DNA of 53,723 bases from contig JABDEY010000006.1 of the NCBI GenBank assembly GCA_013286805.1, positions 1 through 53,723 of the forward strand. Reading direction: 5' to 3'. The position numbers were made by a program, and so were the translations under genes. Shown here piece by piece: positions 17,028 to 26,615 of the stretch (positions are counted from its first letter, which is position 1; each line of letters opens with the position of its first letter). The DNA comes from Bacteroidota bacterium. GTDB taxonomy: Bacteria; Bacteroidota; Bacteroidia; JABDFU01. The notes below the pieces were generated by a model. That model searched no databases. It was not told where the DNA came from and saw only the letters and a program-made list of their open reading frames with translations.

Positions 17028-17707
17028 AAAGTGCAATCCTGTTATTTGCCTTACTGCTGTTCTATAGCTGTGATACCAGAAAGGATTTTAATGCGGGTCT
17101 GAATTTAACCCCACAGATACAGATAAGAAGGGACGACTCTAATTTTAATCCTCAGGGAGGCTACCAGCAAATCTTAACAGATTCCCTAAAATTAAGTCAA
17201 GGTCTTTATTATTTCGATTACTGGTTACAAACAAATGAGATTCCGCCCAGTGTGTCAGTAACTGTAAATATTACCGGAACAGGATTTTTTCAAAATCCTG
17301 TAGAGCCAGGAATGGTTAGGTATATATTCTGTCCTAATACCGTGGGATTTCAAAGTGTAAATTTAAAAGTTGTTGATGATTATGGTCTGACTGCAGGTTC
17401 ACGCCTGAATCTAACGACTTTTTTTAATTTACCTCCTGTTGCCAGTTTAACTTACCTGAATACCTCAATCCTGGACCCGCTCCAATATAAGCTGGATGCC
17501 AGTGGGAGTTATGATAAGGATGCCAAATACGGGGGAACAATCATTAATTATCAGTTTAGTATTTCGCCCAACTATCAGGTTACTACTCCTTATAATTTTA
17601 TCAGCTATATTTTTCCTTCTGCTGGTCATTATCAAATAACTTTAAGGGTGGAAGATAATGATTATGAATGGTCTCCGGGAAATGTACTTTATATTAATGT
17701 ACCTTGA
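17024..17707 (+). CDS. Lipoprotein, possible TraQ-like N-terminal domain plus PKD-like domain
   Basis: 227 residues with a lipoprotein signal (LLLFYSC, lipidated cysteine at about residue 16). Residues of about 25-135 contain a beta-sandwich-like region. Its features (a YYFDYWLQ segment, YIFCPNTVGFQSVNLKVVDDYG) faintly recall Bacteroidota TraQ (DUF3872), which is also a lipoprotein at the end of tra operons. The remainder (about residues 140-227) looks like a PKD-type Ig fold (LDASGSYDKD, GHYQITLRVEDND). It is the last gene of the operon. The TraQ idea is inferred from position and weak similarity; a plain PKD lipoprotein is equally possible. Confidence 0.5.
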   Translation: MKSAILLFALLLFYSCDTRKDFNAGLNLTPQIQIRRDDSNFNPQGGYQQILTDSLKLSQGLYYFDYWLQTNEIPPSVSVTVNITGTGFFQNPVEPGMVRYIFCPNTVGFQSVNLKVVDDYGLTAGSRLNLTTFFNLPPVASLTYLNTSILDPLQYKLDASGSYDKDAKYGGTIINYQFSISPNYQVTTPYNFISYIFPSAGHYQITLRVEDNDYEWSPGNVLYINVP

Positions 17708-17737
17708 AATACAGGATGAGCAGGTTTGCCTAAGTAC

Positions 17738-18724
17738 TTATTTACCTGAAGTGGAATCCTTACAACGGCTGAAAATCAGCTCATCCATTTCCAGCAGGGA
17801 AGCGATTGCCAGTTGGGAATAGTTCTGCGAGGAATTTCTGAAACATCCGCAACTGGTCTGCCATATCTGCTTGATTAATTCCTGGCTTCCTTCACTTGGG
17901 CATATTTTGTCAATAACGGGTGATACATTCCCGGCACCGGCATGGTACACATGCAATACCAGCAAACGGAACCACAAATCATTTTCATTGTATTTTATAC
18001 CGTTCCGGTCTAACATAAAGCGTGTCTCAGGTAAACAAATAGTACGTATCAGTTTGGCTGCTGCCCAGGCTGATTTGTCAAAGTCTTTTCGTTCATCCTC
18101 GTACTTGTTTACCTTTAGCCCCATACGCAGAGCCACAGCACGCATTAGCTGAAATGCGCCGTAAGCACCTGCTGTGGATTTTTGCAACCTGCCAGGACTT
18201 TCGATCAGAATAATTGCCTGCGCATAAAATGGATCTGTATCCTCCCGTTCAAATATCCTCACAGCTCTGTCTATACTTGCCAAAACAGGTTCAATTTTAT
18301 AAAAATCACTCTTCCCTGCAGTAAACAGGATATTTTCATCCTTATTCAGGCAATTGGCTTCCTGAATACTGTCTAAAAAATGATCTTTTACCTTACTGTT
18401 CATTTTCAGCCAGTCTTTGGAAGAAAATTTGGTAATTAATTCCCGGTTGCTGGATATACTCAGATAACCAGAGTCAGGAGACGTCCGCATAATTTTCCTC
18501 CAGAATTGCGCTTGGGGTAAAATATCCCAGCGTTCTTCATAAATAGCGTGATTGGATAGAAATGTATAAGCCACGGAATCGCACAATCCGGATACACATA
18601 CTTTATCATAACTGATTTTTAATGGCAACACAGGCTTGATGGGCCTTTTCGAAGCAATTAAGGACGAACTAAGAATCAGTACTGTAACTAACCCTGATAA
18701 ACAACTTTTATACCTTCCGATCAT
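17738..18724 (-). CDS. Lytic transglycosylase (SLT domain)
   Basis: 328 residues with an N-terminal signal or anchor and an SLT domain in the C-terminal half. The expected motif IES begins at residue 174, placing the likely catalytic glutamate at E175, followed by GAYGAFQLM at 186-194 and a VYHAGAGNVSPVI segment near residue 265. These enzymes cleave peptidoglycan glycan strands. The first 140 residues match nothing I recognise. The gene converges on the transfer operon with a 30-base gap. Type IV secretion systems use a VirB1-type transglycosylase, but this gene is on the opposite strand, so a link is inferred only from proximity. Confidence 0.82.
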   Translation of the reverse strand: MIGRYKSCLSGLVTVLILSSSLIASKRPIKPVLPLKISYDKVCVSGLCDSVAYTFLSNHAIYEERWDILPQAQFWRKIMRTSPDSGYLSISSNRELITKFSSKDWLKMNSKVKDHFLDSIQEANCLNKDENILFTAGKSDFYKIEPVLASIDRAVRIFEREDTDPFYAQAIILIESPGRLQKSTAGAYGAFQLMRAVALRMGLKVNKYEDERKDFDKSAWAAAKLIRTICLPETRFMLDRNGIKYNENDLWFRLLVLHVYHAGAGNVSPVIDKICPSEGSQELIKQIWQTSCGCFRNSSQNYSQLAIASLLEMDELIFSRCKDSTSGK

Positions 18725-18813
18725 ATCTTACAAGGATAACACAGTGAATGCACAATTTTCATGCCCTTCAGACTCTTTTATGAACTGGTATACGTTAATA
18801 AAGGAAAAAGGTT

Positions 18814-20058
18814 TCAGGAGTGTTCTTCCCAGATGCCGCATAAATGAATGATTGTTTCAACAGCTTTCTGCATGTCCTGAACAGATACCCATTCATGCCT
18901 GGAATGGAAGGCATGTTCACCGGCAAAAATATTCGGGCAGGGAAGCCCCATAAAGGATAAACGTGAACCATCCGTCCCTCCACGTATGCTTGATCGGGTA
19001 GGATTTAAGCCGGCTCTGGTTATAGCTTCAATGGCATAAGCCGCCACCTGCGGGTGCTTATTGAGTATAAGCTTCATGTTACGGTATTGTTCCTGAACCT
19101 TAAATTCGAAAGTGGAATGTGGGTAATTACCAACAATTTGTTCAGTAAGCGCTCTGAGCATTTTTTCATGCTTTACAAGGCCCTCATTGGTAAAATCGCG
19201 AATGATGAAATTCAGGGTAGCTTTCTCAATCATACCGCTAATACTGACCGGATGAATAAAGCCTTCCATTTTTTCAGTCGTCTCCGGAGAAAGCCGGTCT
19301 TTTGGAAGTGCTTCGATGAGGGCTGATGCTATTTTAATGGCACTTTCCATTTTATTTTTGGCAAAGCCGGGGTGAGTACTTACCCCATTAATTGTAATAG
19401 ACACTGCATCGGCTGAAAAGGTTTCATCTTCCAGATGACCTGCAGATTCTCCATCCATGGTGTATCCAAAGTCAGCGCCCAGTTTTTTGATATCCACCTT
19501 GTCAACTCCCCGTCCAATCTCCTCGTCAGGAGTGAATAATATTTTTATTGTTCCGTGTTTTACTTCCGGGTGGCTGACTAAAAAATATGCGGCATCCATT
19601 ATTTCAGCAAGACCGGCTTTGTTGTCAGCCCCCAGCAAGGTTGTTCCATCTGCGGTAATAATATCATTTCCGGTTTGATCCTTTAATGCAGGATGCTCAG
19701 AAACAAGAATAACCTGTGTTTTATCCTTTGGCAAAGACAGGTCGTTGCCCTTGTAGTTTTTATGAATCACAGGATTTACATTCTTACCGCTGCAGTCAGG
19801 AGAAGTATCCATGTGCGAGCAAAAACAAATGACCGGAACTTTCTTGTTTGTGTTGGATGGAATGGTCGCATATACATAACAATAATCATCCATATGGGCA
19901 TCTTCAATTCCCATTTCCAATAACTCCTTTACCAGGAGCCTGCCAAGGTCCTTCTGTTTTTCTGTGGAAGGATAGGTTTTTGATTCCGGATCAGACTGGG
20001 TATCAATTTTTACATACCTTAAAAAGCGCTCTGAAACTGTGTAGTCGAATTTTAACAT
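18814..20058 (-). CDS. pepT: Peptidase T (tripeptidase)
   Basis: 414 residues, the usual length for PepT, a cytoplasmic zinc aminotripeptidase of family M20B. The metal site is visible: SHMDTSPD with H82 and D84, GADNKAG near residue 145, TPDEEIG near 180, MDGE near 200 and the C-terminal FAGEHAFHSRHE. SSIRGGTDGSRLSF is also diagnostic. It is a single gene divergent from prfC across an 85-base region. Confidence 0.96.
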   Translation of the reverse strand: MLKFDYTVSERFLRYVKIDTQSDPESKTYPSTEKQKDLGRLLVKELLEMGIEDAHMDDYCYVYATIPSNTNKKVPVICFCSHMDTSPDCSGKNVNPVIHKNYKGNDLSLPKDKTQVILVSEHPALKDQTGNDIITADGTTLLGADNKAGLAEIMDAAYFLVSHPEVKHGTIKILFTPDEEIGRGVDKVDIKKLGADFGYTMDGESAGHLEDETFSADAVSITINGVSTHPGFAKNKMESAIKIASALIEALPKDRLSPETTEKMEGFIHPVSISGMIEKATLNFIIRDFTNEGLVKHEKMLRALTEQIVGNYPHSTFEFKVQEQYRNMKLILNKHPQVAAYAIEAITRAGLNPTRSSIRGGTDGSRLSFMGLPCPNIFAGEHAFHSRHEWVSVQDMQKAVETIIHLCGIWEEHS

Positions 20059-20118
20059 GGTTTAGGAATTATTATAACAGAACATACATTTAAATATGCT
20101 CTATGTATAAAGATATAA

Positions 20119-20126
20119 TACTTTTG
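20119..20126 (+). promoter_or_regulatory. Candidate -7 box of prfC
   Basis: TACTTTTG fits the Bacteroidota -7 consensus TAnnTTTG and ends 17 bases before the prfC ATG at 20144, a normal distance. No good -33 TTTG was found upstream. Confidence 0.45.
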
Positions 20127-20143
20127 TGAACGATAATTAGTGT

Positions 20144-21748
20144 ATGAAAATAGCAGAAGAACTAAAAAAGAGGCGAACATTTGCCATCATCAGTCACCCG
20201 GATGCCGGAAAAACCACCTTGACTGAGAAATTACTCTTATTCGGAGGTGCAATTCAGACAGCTGGTGCAGTTAAATCGAACAAGATTAAGAAGACTGCGA
20301 CTTCTGATTTTATGGAGATTGAAAAGCAACGCGGTATATCGGTAGCTACTTCCGTCATGGTATTCGATTACAAAAATGTTCAGATAAATCTGCTGGACAC
20401 ACCAGGTCATAAGGATTTTGCAGAGGATACCTACCGAACACTTTCTGCAGTAGACAGCGTTATTCTGGTAATTGATTGTGTAAAGGGAGTAGAGGAGCAG
20501 ACAGAGAAACTTATGAATGTATGCCGTATGCGGAATACTCCTGTAATTGTATTTATCAATAAAATGGACAGGGAAGGAAGAGACCCCTTCGATTTGTTGG
20601 ATGAACTGGAAGAAAAACTAAATATTAAGGTAAGACCGCTTAGCTGGCCGATTGGGATTGGTGCTACGTTTAAAGGAGTATATAATTTGTATGAAAAAAA
20701 CCTGAATTTATTCAATGCCAGCAAAACGAAAATAGAACGGGATATTATTGCTATAAAGGATTTAAAAGATAAAACCCTTGAGTTGGAAGTTGGGGAAGAC
20801 CCAGCCAATAAACTTCGCGAAGACATTCATCTGATTGAAGGGGTATATGAAACATTTAATACCGAACCTTATTTGGCGGGTGAACTTGCACCTGTTTTTT
20901 TTGGAAGCGCACTCAATAACTTTGGGGTTCAGGAGTTGCTGGATACTTTTATTCGCATATCACCCACACCTGCCGGCAGAAAAGCGGACCTGCGTTTCGT
21001 CAAACCCGAAGAGGAGCAATTCAGCGGATTTATTTTCAAGATACATGCCAACCTGGATCCCCGGCACCGGGATCGTATTGCCTTTTTAAGGGTATGTTCA
21101 GGTAGATTTGAGCGGAATAAATTTTTTCACCATGTACGATTGAATAAAGACATTAAATTCAGTAATCCTGTAACCTTTATGGCACAGGATAAGAATCTGA
21201 TCGAGGAGGCATACGCCGGTGATGTGATTGGCTTGTATGATACAGGAAGTTTTAAGATAGGGGATACATTAACAGAAGGAGAAAACTTTCTATACCAGGG
21301 AGTGCCTAGTTTTTCGCCAGAGCTATTTAAAGAAGTGGAAAATAAAGATCCGATGAAATCCAAGCAATTGGAGAAAGGATTGAGTCAGCTGACAGATGAA
21401 GGAGTTGCTCAGCTGTTTACCCAGCAGCCGGGAAATCGGAAAATTATCGGTACTGTCGGGGAGCTTCAGTTCGAAGTGATTCAATACCGTTTGAAGAATG
21501 AGTATGCGGCGTCCTGTGAATTCAGGCCTTTGAATTATTATAAAGCCTGTTGGGTAACCTCAGAAAATAAGCCAGCGATGGAAGAGTTCCTGCGATTGAA
21601 ATCCAATTATATTGTTATCGATAAAGACGGGAATCCTGTGTTCCTTGCGCAGTCTGAATGGATTTTGGGAATGGCTCAGGAAACGCATCCGCATGTGCAG
21701 TTTCATTTTACTTCTGAATTTAAGCGGGAGTTAGCTGTAAACAGCTAA
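20144..21748 (+). CDS. prfC: Peptide chain release factor 3
   Basis: 534 residues, the full length of RF3, a GTPase that recycles release factors 1 and 2 from the ribosome after termination. G1 (HPDAGKTT, residues 18-25), G3 (DTPGHKDF) and G4 (NKMD) are intact, followed by the beta-barrel domains II and III typical of RF3. The RF3-specific segment [19 protein letters not shown] distinguishes it from EF-G. It converges with gap, leaving only nine bases between the stops. Confidence 0.97.
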   Translation: MKIAEELKKRRTFAIISHPDAGKTTLTEKLLLFGGAIQTAGAVKSNKIKKTATSDFMEIEKQRGISVATSVMVFDYKNVQINLLDTPGHKDFAEDTYRTLSAVDSVILVIDCVKGVEEQTEKLMNVCRMRNTPVIVFINKMDREGRDPFDLLDELEEKLNIKVRPLSWPIGIGATFKGVYNLYEKNLNLFNASKTKIERDIIAIKDLKDKTLELEVGEDPANKLREDIHLIEGVYETFNTEPYLAGELAPVFFGSALNNFGVQELLDTFIRISPTPAGRKADLRFVKPEEEQFSGFIFKIHANLDPRHRDRIAFLRVCSGRFERNKFFHHVRLNKDIKFSNPVTFMAQDKNLIEEAYAGDVIGLYDTGSFKIGDTLTEGENFLYQGVPSFSPELFKEVENKDPMKSKQLEKGLSQLTDEGVAQLFTQQPGNRKIIGTVGELQFEVIQYRLKNEYAASCEFRPLNYYKACWVTSENKPAMEEFLRLKSNYIVIDKDGNPVFLAQSEWILGMAQETHPHVQFHFTSEFKRELAVNS

Positions 21749-21757
21749 CCAGAAAAA

Positions 21758-23233
21758 TCAGTAATACCTGAGTGGAATAACTTCGGCTATGTATTTTGCC
21801 AAACGTATCACCTGACGCGTATAACCGTATTCATTATCATACCACACATATAGCACGATGTTCGTCTTGTCTTCTCCAACAATGGTAGCCTGGCTGTCAA
21901 AAACAGCAGGGCATGGATTTCCAATCACATCAGAAGATACCAGTTCATTGCTATAGTAATACTGAATTTGTTCAACGAGGTCACCTTTAAGAGCGGCATT
22001 TTTAATGATGTCGTTCACCGATTCTTTACTGGTCTCTTTCTTGACCGTAAGAGCTAAAATTGCCAACGAAACATTTGGAGTTGGGACGCGCACTGAATTC
22101 GCAGTTAATTTTCCCTTTAAAACAGGCAGCACTTTAGTGATGGCACTTCCGGCACCGGTTTCAGTAATAACCATGTTCAGTGCAGCAGCACGGCCACGGC
22201 GGTATTTAGGGTGAAAGTTGTCAAGCAGGTTTTGGTCGTTGGTATAAGAATGAATGGTTTCAATATGTCCGTGAGAAATCCCTAATTTATCCTCAATGAC
22301 TTTTAATACCGGAATAATAGCATTAGTCGTGCAACTGGCAGCAGAGAATATCTGCTCCTTCGCGATGTCGAGTGAACCCTGATTGATTCCATAAACAACA
22401 TTGGGGATATTTCCCTTGCCGGGAGCAGTTAATAATACTTTGCTTATTCCTTTTGATTTCAGGTGTCTGGACAAACCTTCCCGGTCACGTGCAACACCTG
22501 TATTATCTATCAGTAAAGCATCCTTGATCCCATAGGATTCATAATCTATTTCATCCGGATTCTTAGCCCCGATCATTTTAATGGTGTGACCGTTAACAAT
22601 CAGGGCACTGTTCTCAAGGTCTTCAATAATAGTTCCCGGAAAAGGGCCATGGACAGAATCAGTCCTGAATAAGTCGGCTCTCTTAGTAATGTCCTCCTTT
22701 GAGTTGGTGCGGATAACGATAGCTCTAAGACGCAACTGCATACCTTTACCGGCCTGGGCTATAATTTCTCTTGCAGCCAGACGTCCTATCCGGCCAAAGC
22801 CATACAAAACAACATCTTTGGGTTTTAATTTATTTTTATCAGTCCCAATGTAACCTGTCAGTTTATTACCGACAAAATCAGCAGCGGATTTAAAATTTGC
22901 TTTCTCGTTTAACCATTCACTGCAAAGCCGGCCAATATCGATGCGTGAGGGAGCAAGATCTATAGACTGCAATTCTTTAGCAAGCAAAATGGTATCAAAG
23001 ATATGAATGGGTTGTTTCACCATCTGTTTGGCATACAAATGAAGATTCATGATCTCACTGGAACTACGGTCTATCAGTTGATTTCGGAAGATGATAAGCT
23101 CTACCGATTTCTCGAACCACAAAGCACCAACTACTTTTATTAATTCAATAGCCGCCTTCTCTTGCTCAATCCAGGTTACTAATTCACTTTCATAGGTACT
23201 TGCCTTTAGAATGGAATCTGTTACAATAGCCAT
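21758..23233 (-). CDS. gap: Glyceraldehyde-3-phosphate dehydrogenase, long form
   Basis: 491 residues: about 130 residues of N-terminal extension followed by a complete GAPDH. The NAD site GFGRIGRLAARE lies near residue 148, the catalytic cysteine is C301 in SCTTN, and the C-terminal VWYDNEYGYTRQVIRL is conserved. It converts glyceraldehyde-3-phosphate to 1,3-bisphosphoglycerate in glycolysis, or the reverse in gluconeogenesis. The long form with this extension is known in Bacteroidota and is a second GAPDH besides the usual 335-residue enzyme in many of them. It ends next to prfC and lies one base downstream of the sigma factor gene, so the two probably share a transcript. Confidence 0.93.
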   Translation of the reverse strand: MAIVTDSILKASTYESELVTWIEQEKAAIELIKVVGALWFEKSVELIIFRNQLIDRSSSEIMNLHLYAKQMVKQPIHIFDTILLAKELQSIDLAPSRIDIGRLCSEWLNEKANFKSAADFVGNKLTGYIGTDKNKLKPKDVVLYGFGRIGRLAAREIIAQAGKGMQLRLRAIVIRTNSKEDITKRADLFRTDSVHGPFPGTIIEDLENSALIVNGHTIKMIGAKNPDEIDYESYGIKDALLIDNTGVARDREGLSRHLKSKGISKVLLTAPGKGNIPNVVYGINQGSLDIAKEQIFSAASCTTNAIIPVLKVIEDKLGISHGHIETIHSYTNDQNLLDNFHPKYRRGRAAALNMVITETGAGSAITKVLPVLKGKLTANSVRVPTPNVSLAILALTVKKETSKESVNDIIKNAALKGDLVEQIQYYYSNELVSSDVIGNPCPAVFDSQATIVGEDKTNIVLYVWYDNEYGYTRQVIRLAKYIAEVIPLRYY

Positions 23234-23234
23234 A

Positions 23235-24098
23235 TTATCCTAAATATGCTTTAAGTAATTTACTGCGGGAATTGTGACGTAGTCTGCGAATGGCTTTTTC
23301 TTTGATTTGCCTTACACGCTCACGTGTCAGGTCAAATTTGGCACCGATTTCTTCCAGCGTCAGACCATGATTTTGTCCGATTCCAAAGAAAAGTTTTATA
23401 ACATCCCTTTCACGCTCCGTTAAAGTGGAAAGCGAACGTTCAATTTCACGCTGCAAAGATTCATTCATCAAGCCATTGTCGGCCTTGGGCGAATCAGGGT
23501 TAATCAATACATCCAACAGGCTGTTATCTTCTCCATTTACAAAAGGTGCATCCATGGATACATGCCGTCCTGATACACGCATGGTATCAGCCACTTTGTC
23601 TTCCGGAAGGTCCAGCAGGTTGGAAAGCTCTTCCACACTTGGCTCACGTTCAAATTCCTGTTCCAGCTTTGAAAATGCCTTATTGATCTTGTTCAATGAG
23701 CCAACCTGATTCAAAGGCAGACGCACAATACGGGACTGTTCGGCAAGCGCCTGTAATATAGATTGCCGTATCCACCATACCGCATAAGATATAAATTTGA
23801 AACCGCGTGTTTCGTCAAACCGCTTTGCCGCTTTAATAAGACCAAGATTTCCTTCGTTAATTAAATCAGGCAGACTCAAGCCCTGATTCTGGTATTGCTT
23901 CGCCACTGAAACCACAAACCGCAAATTTGCTTTTGTTAATTTTTCCAGGGCAATCTGATCCCCGTCTCTGATACGTTTAGCCAAAGACACTTCCTCTTCA
24001 GCAGTAATAAGTTCCTCACGTCCGATTTCCTGCAGATATTTATCCAGAGAAGCGCTTTCGCGATTGGTAATCGATTTTGTAATTTTTAGTTGTCTCAT
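23235..24098 (-). CDS. rpoD: Primary sigma factor RpoD (Bacteroidota short type)
   Basis: 287 residues, the length of the Bacteroidota primary sigma factor, which lacks the long N-terminal region 1.1 of proteobacterial RpoD. Region 1.2 ([10 protein letters not shown]), region 2 ([18 protein letters not shown], then [13 protein letters not shown]), region 3 and region 4.2 ([20 protein letters not shown]) are all present. It directs RNA polymerase to the TTTG / TAnnTTTG promoters seen elsewhere in this window. Its own promoter has a good match upstream. It is followed directly by gap. Confidence 0.95.
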   Translation of the reverse strand: MRQLKITKSITNRESASLDKYLQEIGREELITAEEEVSLAKRIRDGDQIALEKLTKANLRFVVSVAKQYQNQGLSLPDLINEGNLGLIKAAKRFDETRGFKFISYAVWWIRQSILQALAEQSRIVRLPLNQVGSLNKINKAFSKLEQEFEREPSVEELSNLLDLPEDKVADTMRVSGRHVSMDAPFVNGEDNSLLDVLINPDSPKADNGLMNESLQREIERSLSTLTERERDVIKLFFGIGQNHGLTLEEIGAKFDLTRERVRQIKEKAIRRLRHNSRSKLLKAYLG

Positions 24099-24120
24099 GT
24101 AATGGGTTTACAATTCAACG

Positions 24121-24151
24121 CAAATATATTTCAATTATTGCCACTTGTCAA
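24121..24151 (-). promoter_or_regulatory. Promoter of rpoD-gap
   Basis: On the minus strand a -33-type TTG (24151-24149, within TTGAC) is followed after 20 bases by TATATTTG (24128-24121), an exact TAnnTTTG box. The start codon at 24098 lies 22 bases further on. This is the best-formed promoter seen in the window. Confidence 0.6.
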
Positions 24152-24214
24152 GGTGAAAGGGCAATTATAATTAACTGGTTATCAGAAGAATTGAATATTT
24201 AAGATAAATAACAG

Positions 24215-24240
24215 AAAGCCCCCTTTAAGGGGGGGCTTTT
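24215..24240 (-). terminator. Terminator after the HtrA gene
   Basis: A stem of nine bases (AAAGCCCCC pairing with GGGGGCTTT) with a seven-base loop lies about 30 bases beyond the protease stop codon at 24269, ahead of the rpoD promoter. Short T runs flank the stem on both sides, so it may work in both directions. Confidence 0.7.
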
Positions 24241-24268
24241 GGACGATTAAACTGATTTTTTAACAAAT

Positions 24269-25738
24269 TTACATGCCGAAACCGTAATACCCACGAATTC
24301 CATTTGTATAAATACCCTCTATCAGAATGCCGCCGTCTTTGTTTTCAATGGCATTTTTCAGTTCGTCCAGTGTGCTGACGTCTTTTTTGTCAACCTTGGT
24401 AATAATAAAACCCTCATTTATGCCTGCCGCTCTCAGTTTGCCACCATTGAGGCGGACTATTTTGAGGCCATTGCGGATCCTCAGTCGTTTTAATTCATCT
24501 GGGGCAGCCTGTTCGAAACTGGCCCCAAGAACGCTAAGCGCTTCCGGAGTTTCCTTTTTAACCATACTTGTATTCCCCTTTCTGTTTTTGAGTGTGAGAG
24601 TTGCAGCCGACTCATTGCCATTCCTTTTAAACGAAATCAAGAGTTGATCACCAGGCCGGAATTTACCAACCTGTTCCTGTAATTCAGTAACATTATCTAC
24701 TTTTACATCAGCTATTTTTGTGATTATATCTCCTGCTTTTATACCAGCGTCTTCACCTGCGCCCCCCTCTGTAACGGCATTAACAAATACACCATTAAAA
24801 TCCTTTATTTTTCTTTCTGCGGCCAGTTTAGCGTCAATATCCTGAATACTTATTCCTAAAAATGCCCTTTGCACCTCACCAAATTCCAGCAGGTCAGCTG
24901 TCACTTTTTTTACAATGTTAACAGGAATGGCAAAGGAGTAACCTGAATAAGAGCCGGTATTTGTTTTTATGGCAGCGTTAATGCCAACAAGTTGCCCGTT
25001 GGTGTTAACCAATGCACCCCCGCTGTTCCCGGGGTTGATTGCTGCATCTGTTTGAATATAGGATTCAATGGGATAAACACCATGTTCGGGGTCCGACTCA
25101 AGTATATCCAGATTCCTTCCTTTGGCGCTGACGATACCTGCGGTTACGGTTGAAGTAAGATTGAAGGGGTTTCCCACTGCAAGGACCCATTCGCCTACTT
25201 TCAGTTCATCCGAATTGCCATAACTGACAACAGGAAGATTCTGTTCTTTAATTTTTATCAGCGCAAGGTCAGTGTTAGGATCCCTGCCAATGATAGTGGC
25301 CGGATACGAGCGTTTATCATTTAGAACAACCTCAATTTTATCTGCTCCTTCAATCACATGATTATTGGTTATTATATATCCATCCCCGCTGATAATGACT
25401 CCCGAGCCGGCAGACATTTCCCGCAAAGGCGCCTGTTGCTGAGGCCTTACTCCAAAAAATAAATTATAAAAGGGGTCATTGCTGTAAGCCAGACTTCGGT
25501 TATCCCTGGCAAGAGAAGTTTTTATGTGAACTACAGCGTGAACTGTTAATTCTGCAGCATTCACAAAGTTTACCGAAGGTTCAGCTGGACTTTCCGGCAT
25601 ACTTACCAATTTTACATCTCTGGAAGCTATCTGCTTATCTCCATAGTTAACTTCCTGTTTTTTAAGTAGATGGTCAATCTCAAGTGAAGTGATACCACCA
25701 ATCCCTGCGACGAGGAAAATACCGAGCAATTTTTTCAT
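24269..25738 (-). CDS. degP: HtrA/DegP-type periplasmic serine protease
   Basis: 489 residues: an N-terminal signal or anchor (about residues 4-19), a trypsin-like domain with H127 (NNHV), D157 (NTDLAL) and S239 (GNSGG), and two PDZ domains (about residues 290-380 and 395-485). It degrades or refolds damaged envelope proteins. The length and two PDZ domains match the Do family. It is divergent from the 25887 gene across 148 bases, and a hairpin terminator follows its stop. Confidence 0.93.
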   Translation of the reverse strand: MKKLLGIFLVAGIGGITSLEIDHLLKKQEVNYGDKQIASRDVKLVSMPESPAEPSVNFVNAAELTVHAVVHIKTSLARDNRSLAYSNDPFYNLFFGVRPQQQAPLREMSAGSGVIISGDGYIITNNHVIEGADKIEVVLNDKRSYPATIIGRDPNTDLALIKIKEQNLPVVSYGNSDELKVGEWVLAVGNPFNLTSTVTAGIVSAKGRNLDILESDPEHGVYPIESYIQTDAAINPGNSGGALVNTNGQLVGINAAIKTNTGSYSGYSFAIPVNIVKKVTADLLEFGEVQRAFLGISIQDIDAKLAAERKIKDFNGVFVNAVTEGGAGEDAGIKAGDIITKIADVKVDNVTELQEQVGKFRPGDQLLISFKRNGNESAATLTLKNRKGNTSMVKKETPEALSVLGASFEQAAPDELKRLRIRNGLKIVRLNGGKLRAAGINEGFIITKVDKKDVSTLDELKNAIENKDGGILIEGIYTNGIRGYYGFGM

Positions 25739-25870
25739 TGGTTAGGTTTTTAAGGTTAGTATATAATTTTTAAAAGGGTTCATGTTTATTGCTGAATAAA
25801 CAACACAAATTTCAGACCTTTATTTTAATAGTTATACATATTTAACAAAGTTTAACGTTGGATTTTAGCC

Positions 25871-25878
25871 TACCTTTA
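25871..25878 (+). promoter_or_regulatory. Near-consensus -7 box just before the 25887 gene
   Basis: TACCTTTA differs from TAnnTTTG at the last base and ends eight bases before the ATG at 25887. If used, the transcript would be almost leaderless. The same arrangement recurs at 27403 and 40169. Confidence 0.25.
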
Positions 25879-25886
25879 GATCACAA

Positions 25887-26615
25887 ATGGCTCCATTTAA
25901 AGATAAACTTCAGGTATTTATTATGGGCCTCATGTTGGGTTTACTGGTAGGATGTGGTTTTTTTATATTTAAGCTCGATGATTACTTCAGGGAGCTAGAT
26001 TTCTACAAGCATTTATCCCAGCGGCAGGAGCCTGTTCAGGAAGAAAAGGTAAATGAGAAACTAAATGGGAAAAACAAGGTGACAACTCCCTATCAGCCTG
26101 TTGCTAAATTGAAAATAACAGAGGTCAACGTTGATTCAGTTCGAAACGCGACTGAACCTGTCAGCAGAACCTCAGATTCTATTCCGGAAAGGGACACTCT
26201 AACAATTCCTGCGTTGGCCGGCGGAATTCCGGATCGGGATAATTCAATTGTAGTCAGGAAAGATGAACTTCTTGAAACCAGGCAGGTAGAACTTTTGAAT
26301 ATGACGATGCTTGCTTCCACAAGCAAAGATTCCCTGCTTCAAAAAGTAAGCGGAATACGGGATGATGGAAACAGCGGGAAACAAGCTATAACTGTAGAAT
26401 TCTGGCATTCCCCTATCAATTACAAAGGATATAAAATGGCAAAAAATAAAGTTGTACTATTTGGAATGGACCGACCGGAAGAAATCAGTTTATATAAGCT
26501 GGATGAGGGAATTTATATTAAACTTCAGAAGGGGGTTTATAAACTGGATTATACAAATGTTTTCAGGCAGTTGGAACGGATAAATGATGAGGCTTTATTA
26601 GCACGTTTAAAATGA
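25887..26615 (+). CDS. Unknown membrane-anchored protein upstream of dapF
   Basis: 242 residues of no family I recognise. One membrane helix near the N-terminus (about residues 10-29) is followed by an acidic, disordered-looking linker (about 40-140) rich in E, K, S and T. A compact C-terminal region (about 150-240) contains ITVEFWHSPINYKGYKM and repeated short beta-like segments, which suggests a small periplasmic or cytoplasmic domain. The stop overlaps the dapF start (ATGA), so the two are probably translated together. Nothing in the sequence suggests an enzyme. Confidence 0.75.
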   Translation: MAPFKDKLQVFIMGLMLGLLVGCGFFIFKLDDYFRELDFYKHLSQRQEPVQEEKVNEKLNGKNKVTTPYQPVAKLKITEVNVDSVRNATEPVSRTSDSIPERDTLTIPALAGGIPDRDNSIVVRKDELLETRQVELLNMTMLASTSKDSLLQKVSGIRDDGNSGKQAITVEFWHSPINYKGYKMAKNKVVLFGMDRPEEISLYKLDEGIYIKLQKGVYKLDYTNVFRQLERINDEALLARLK

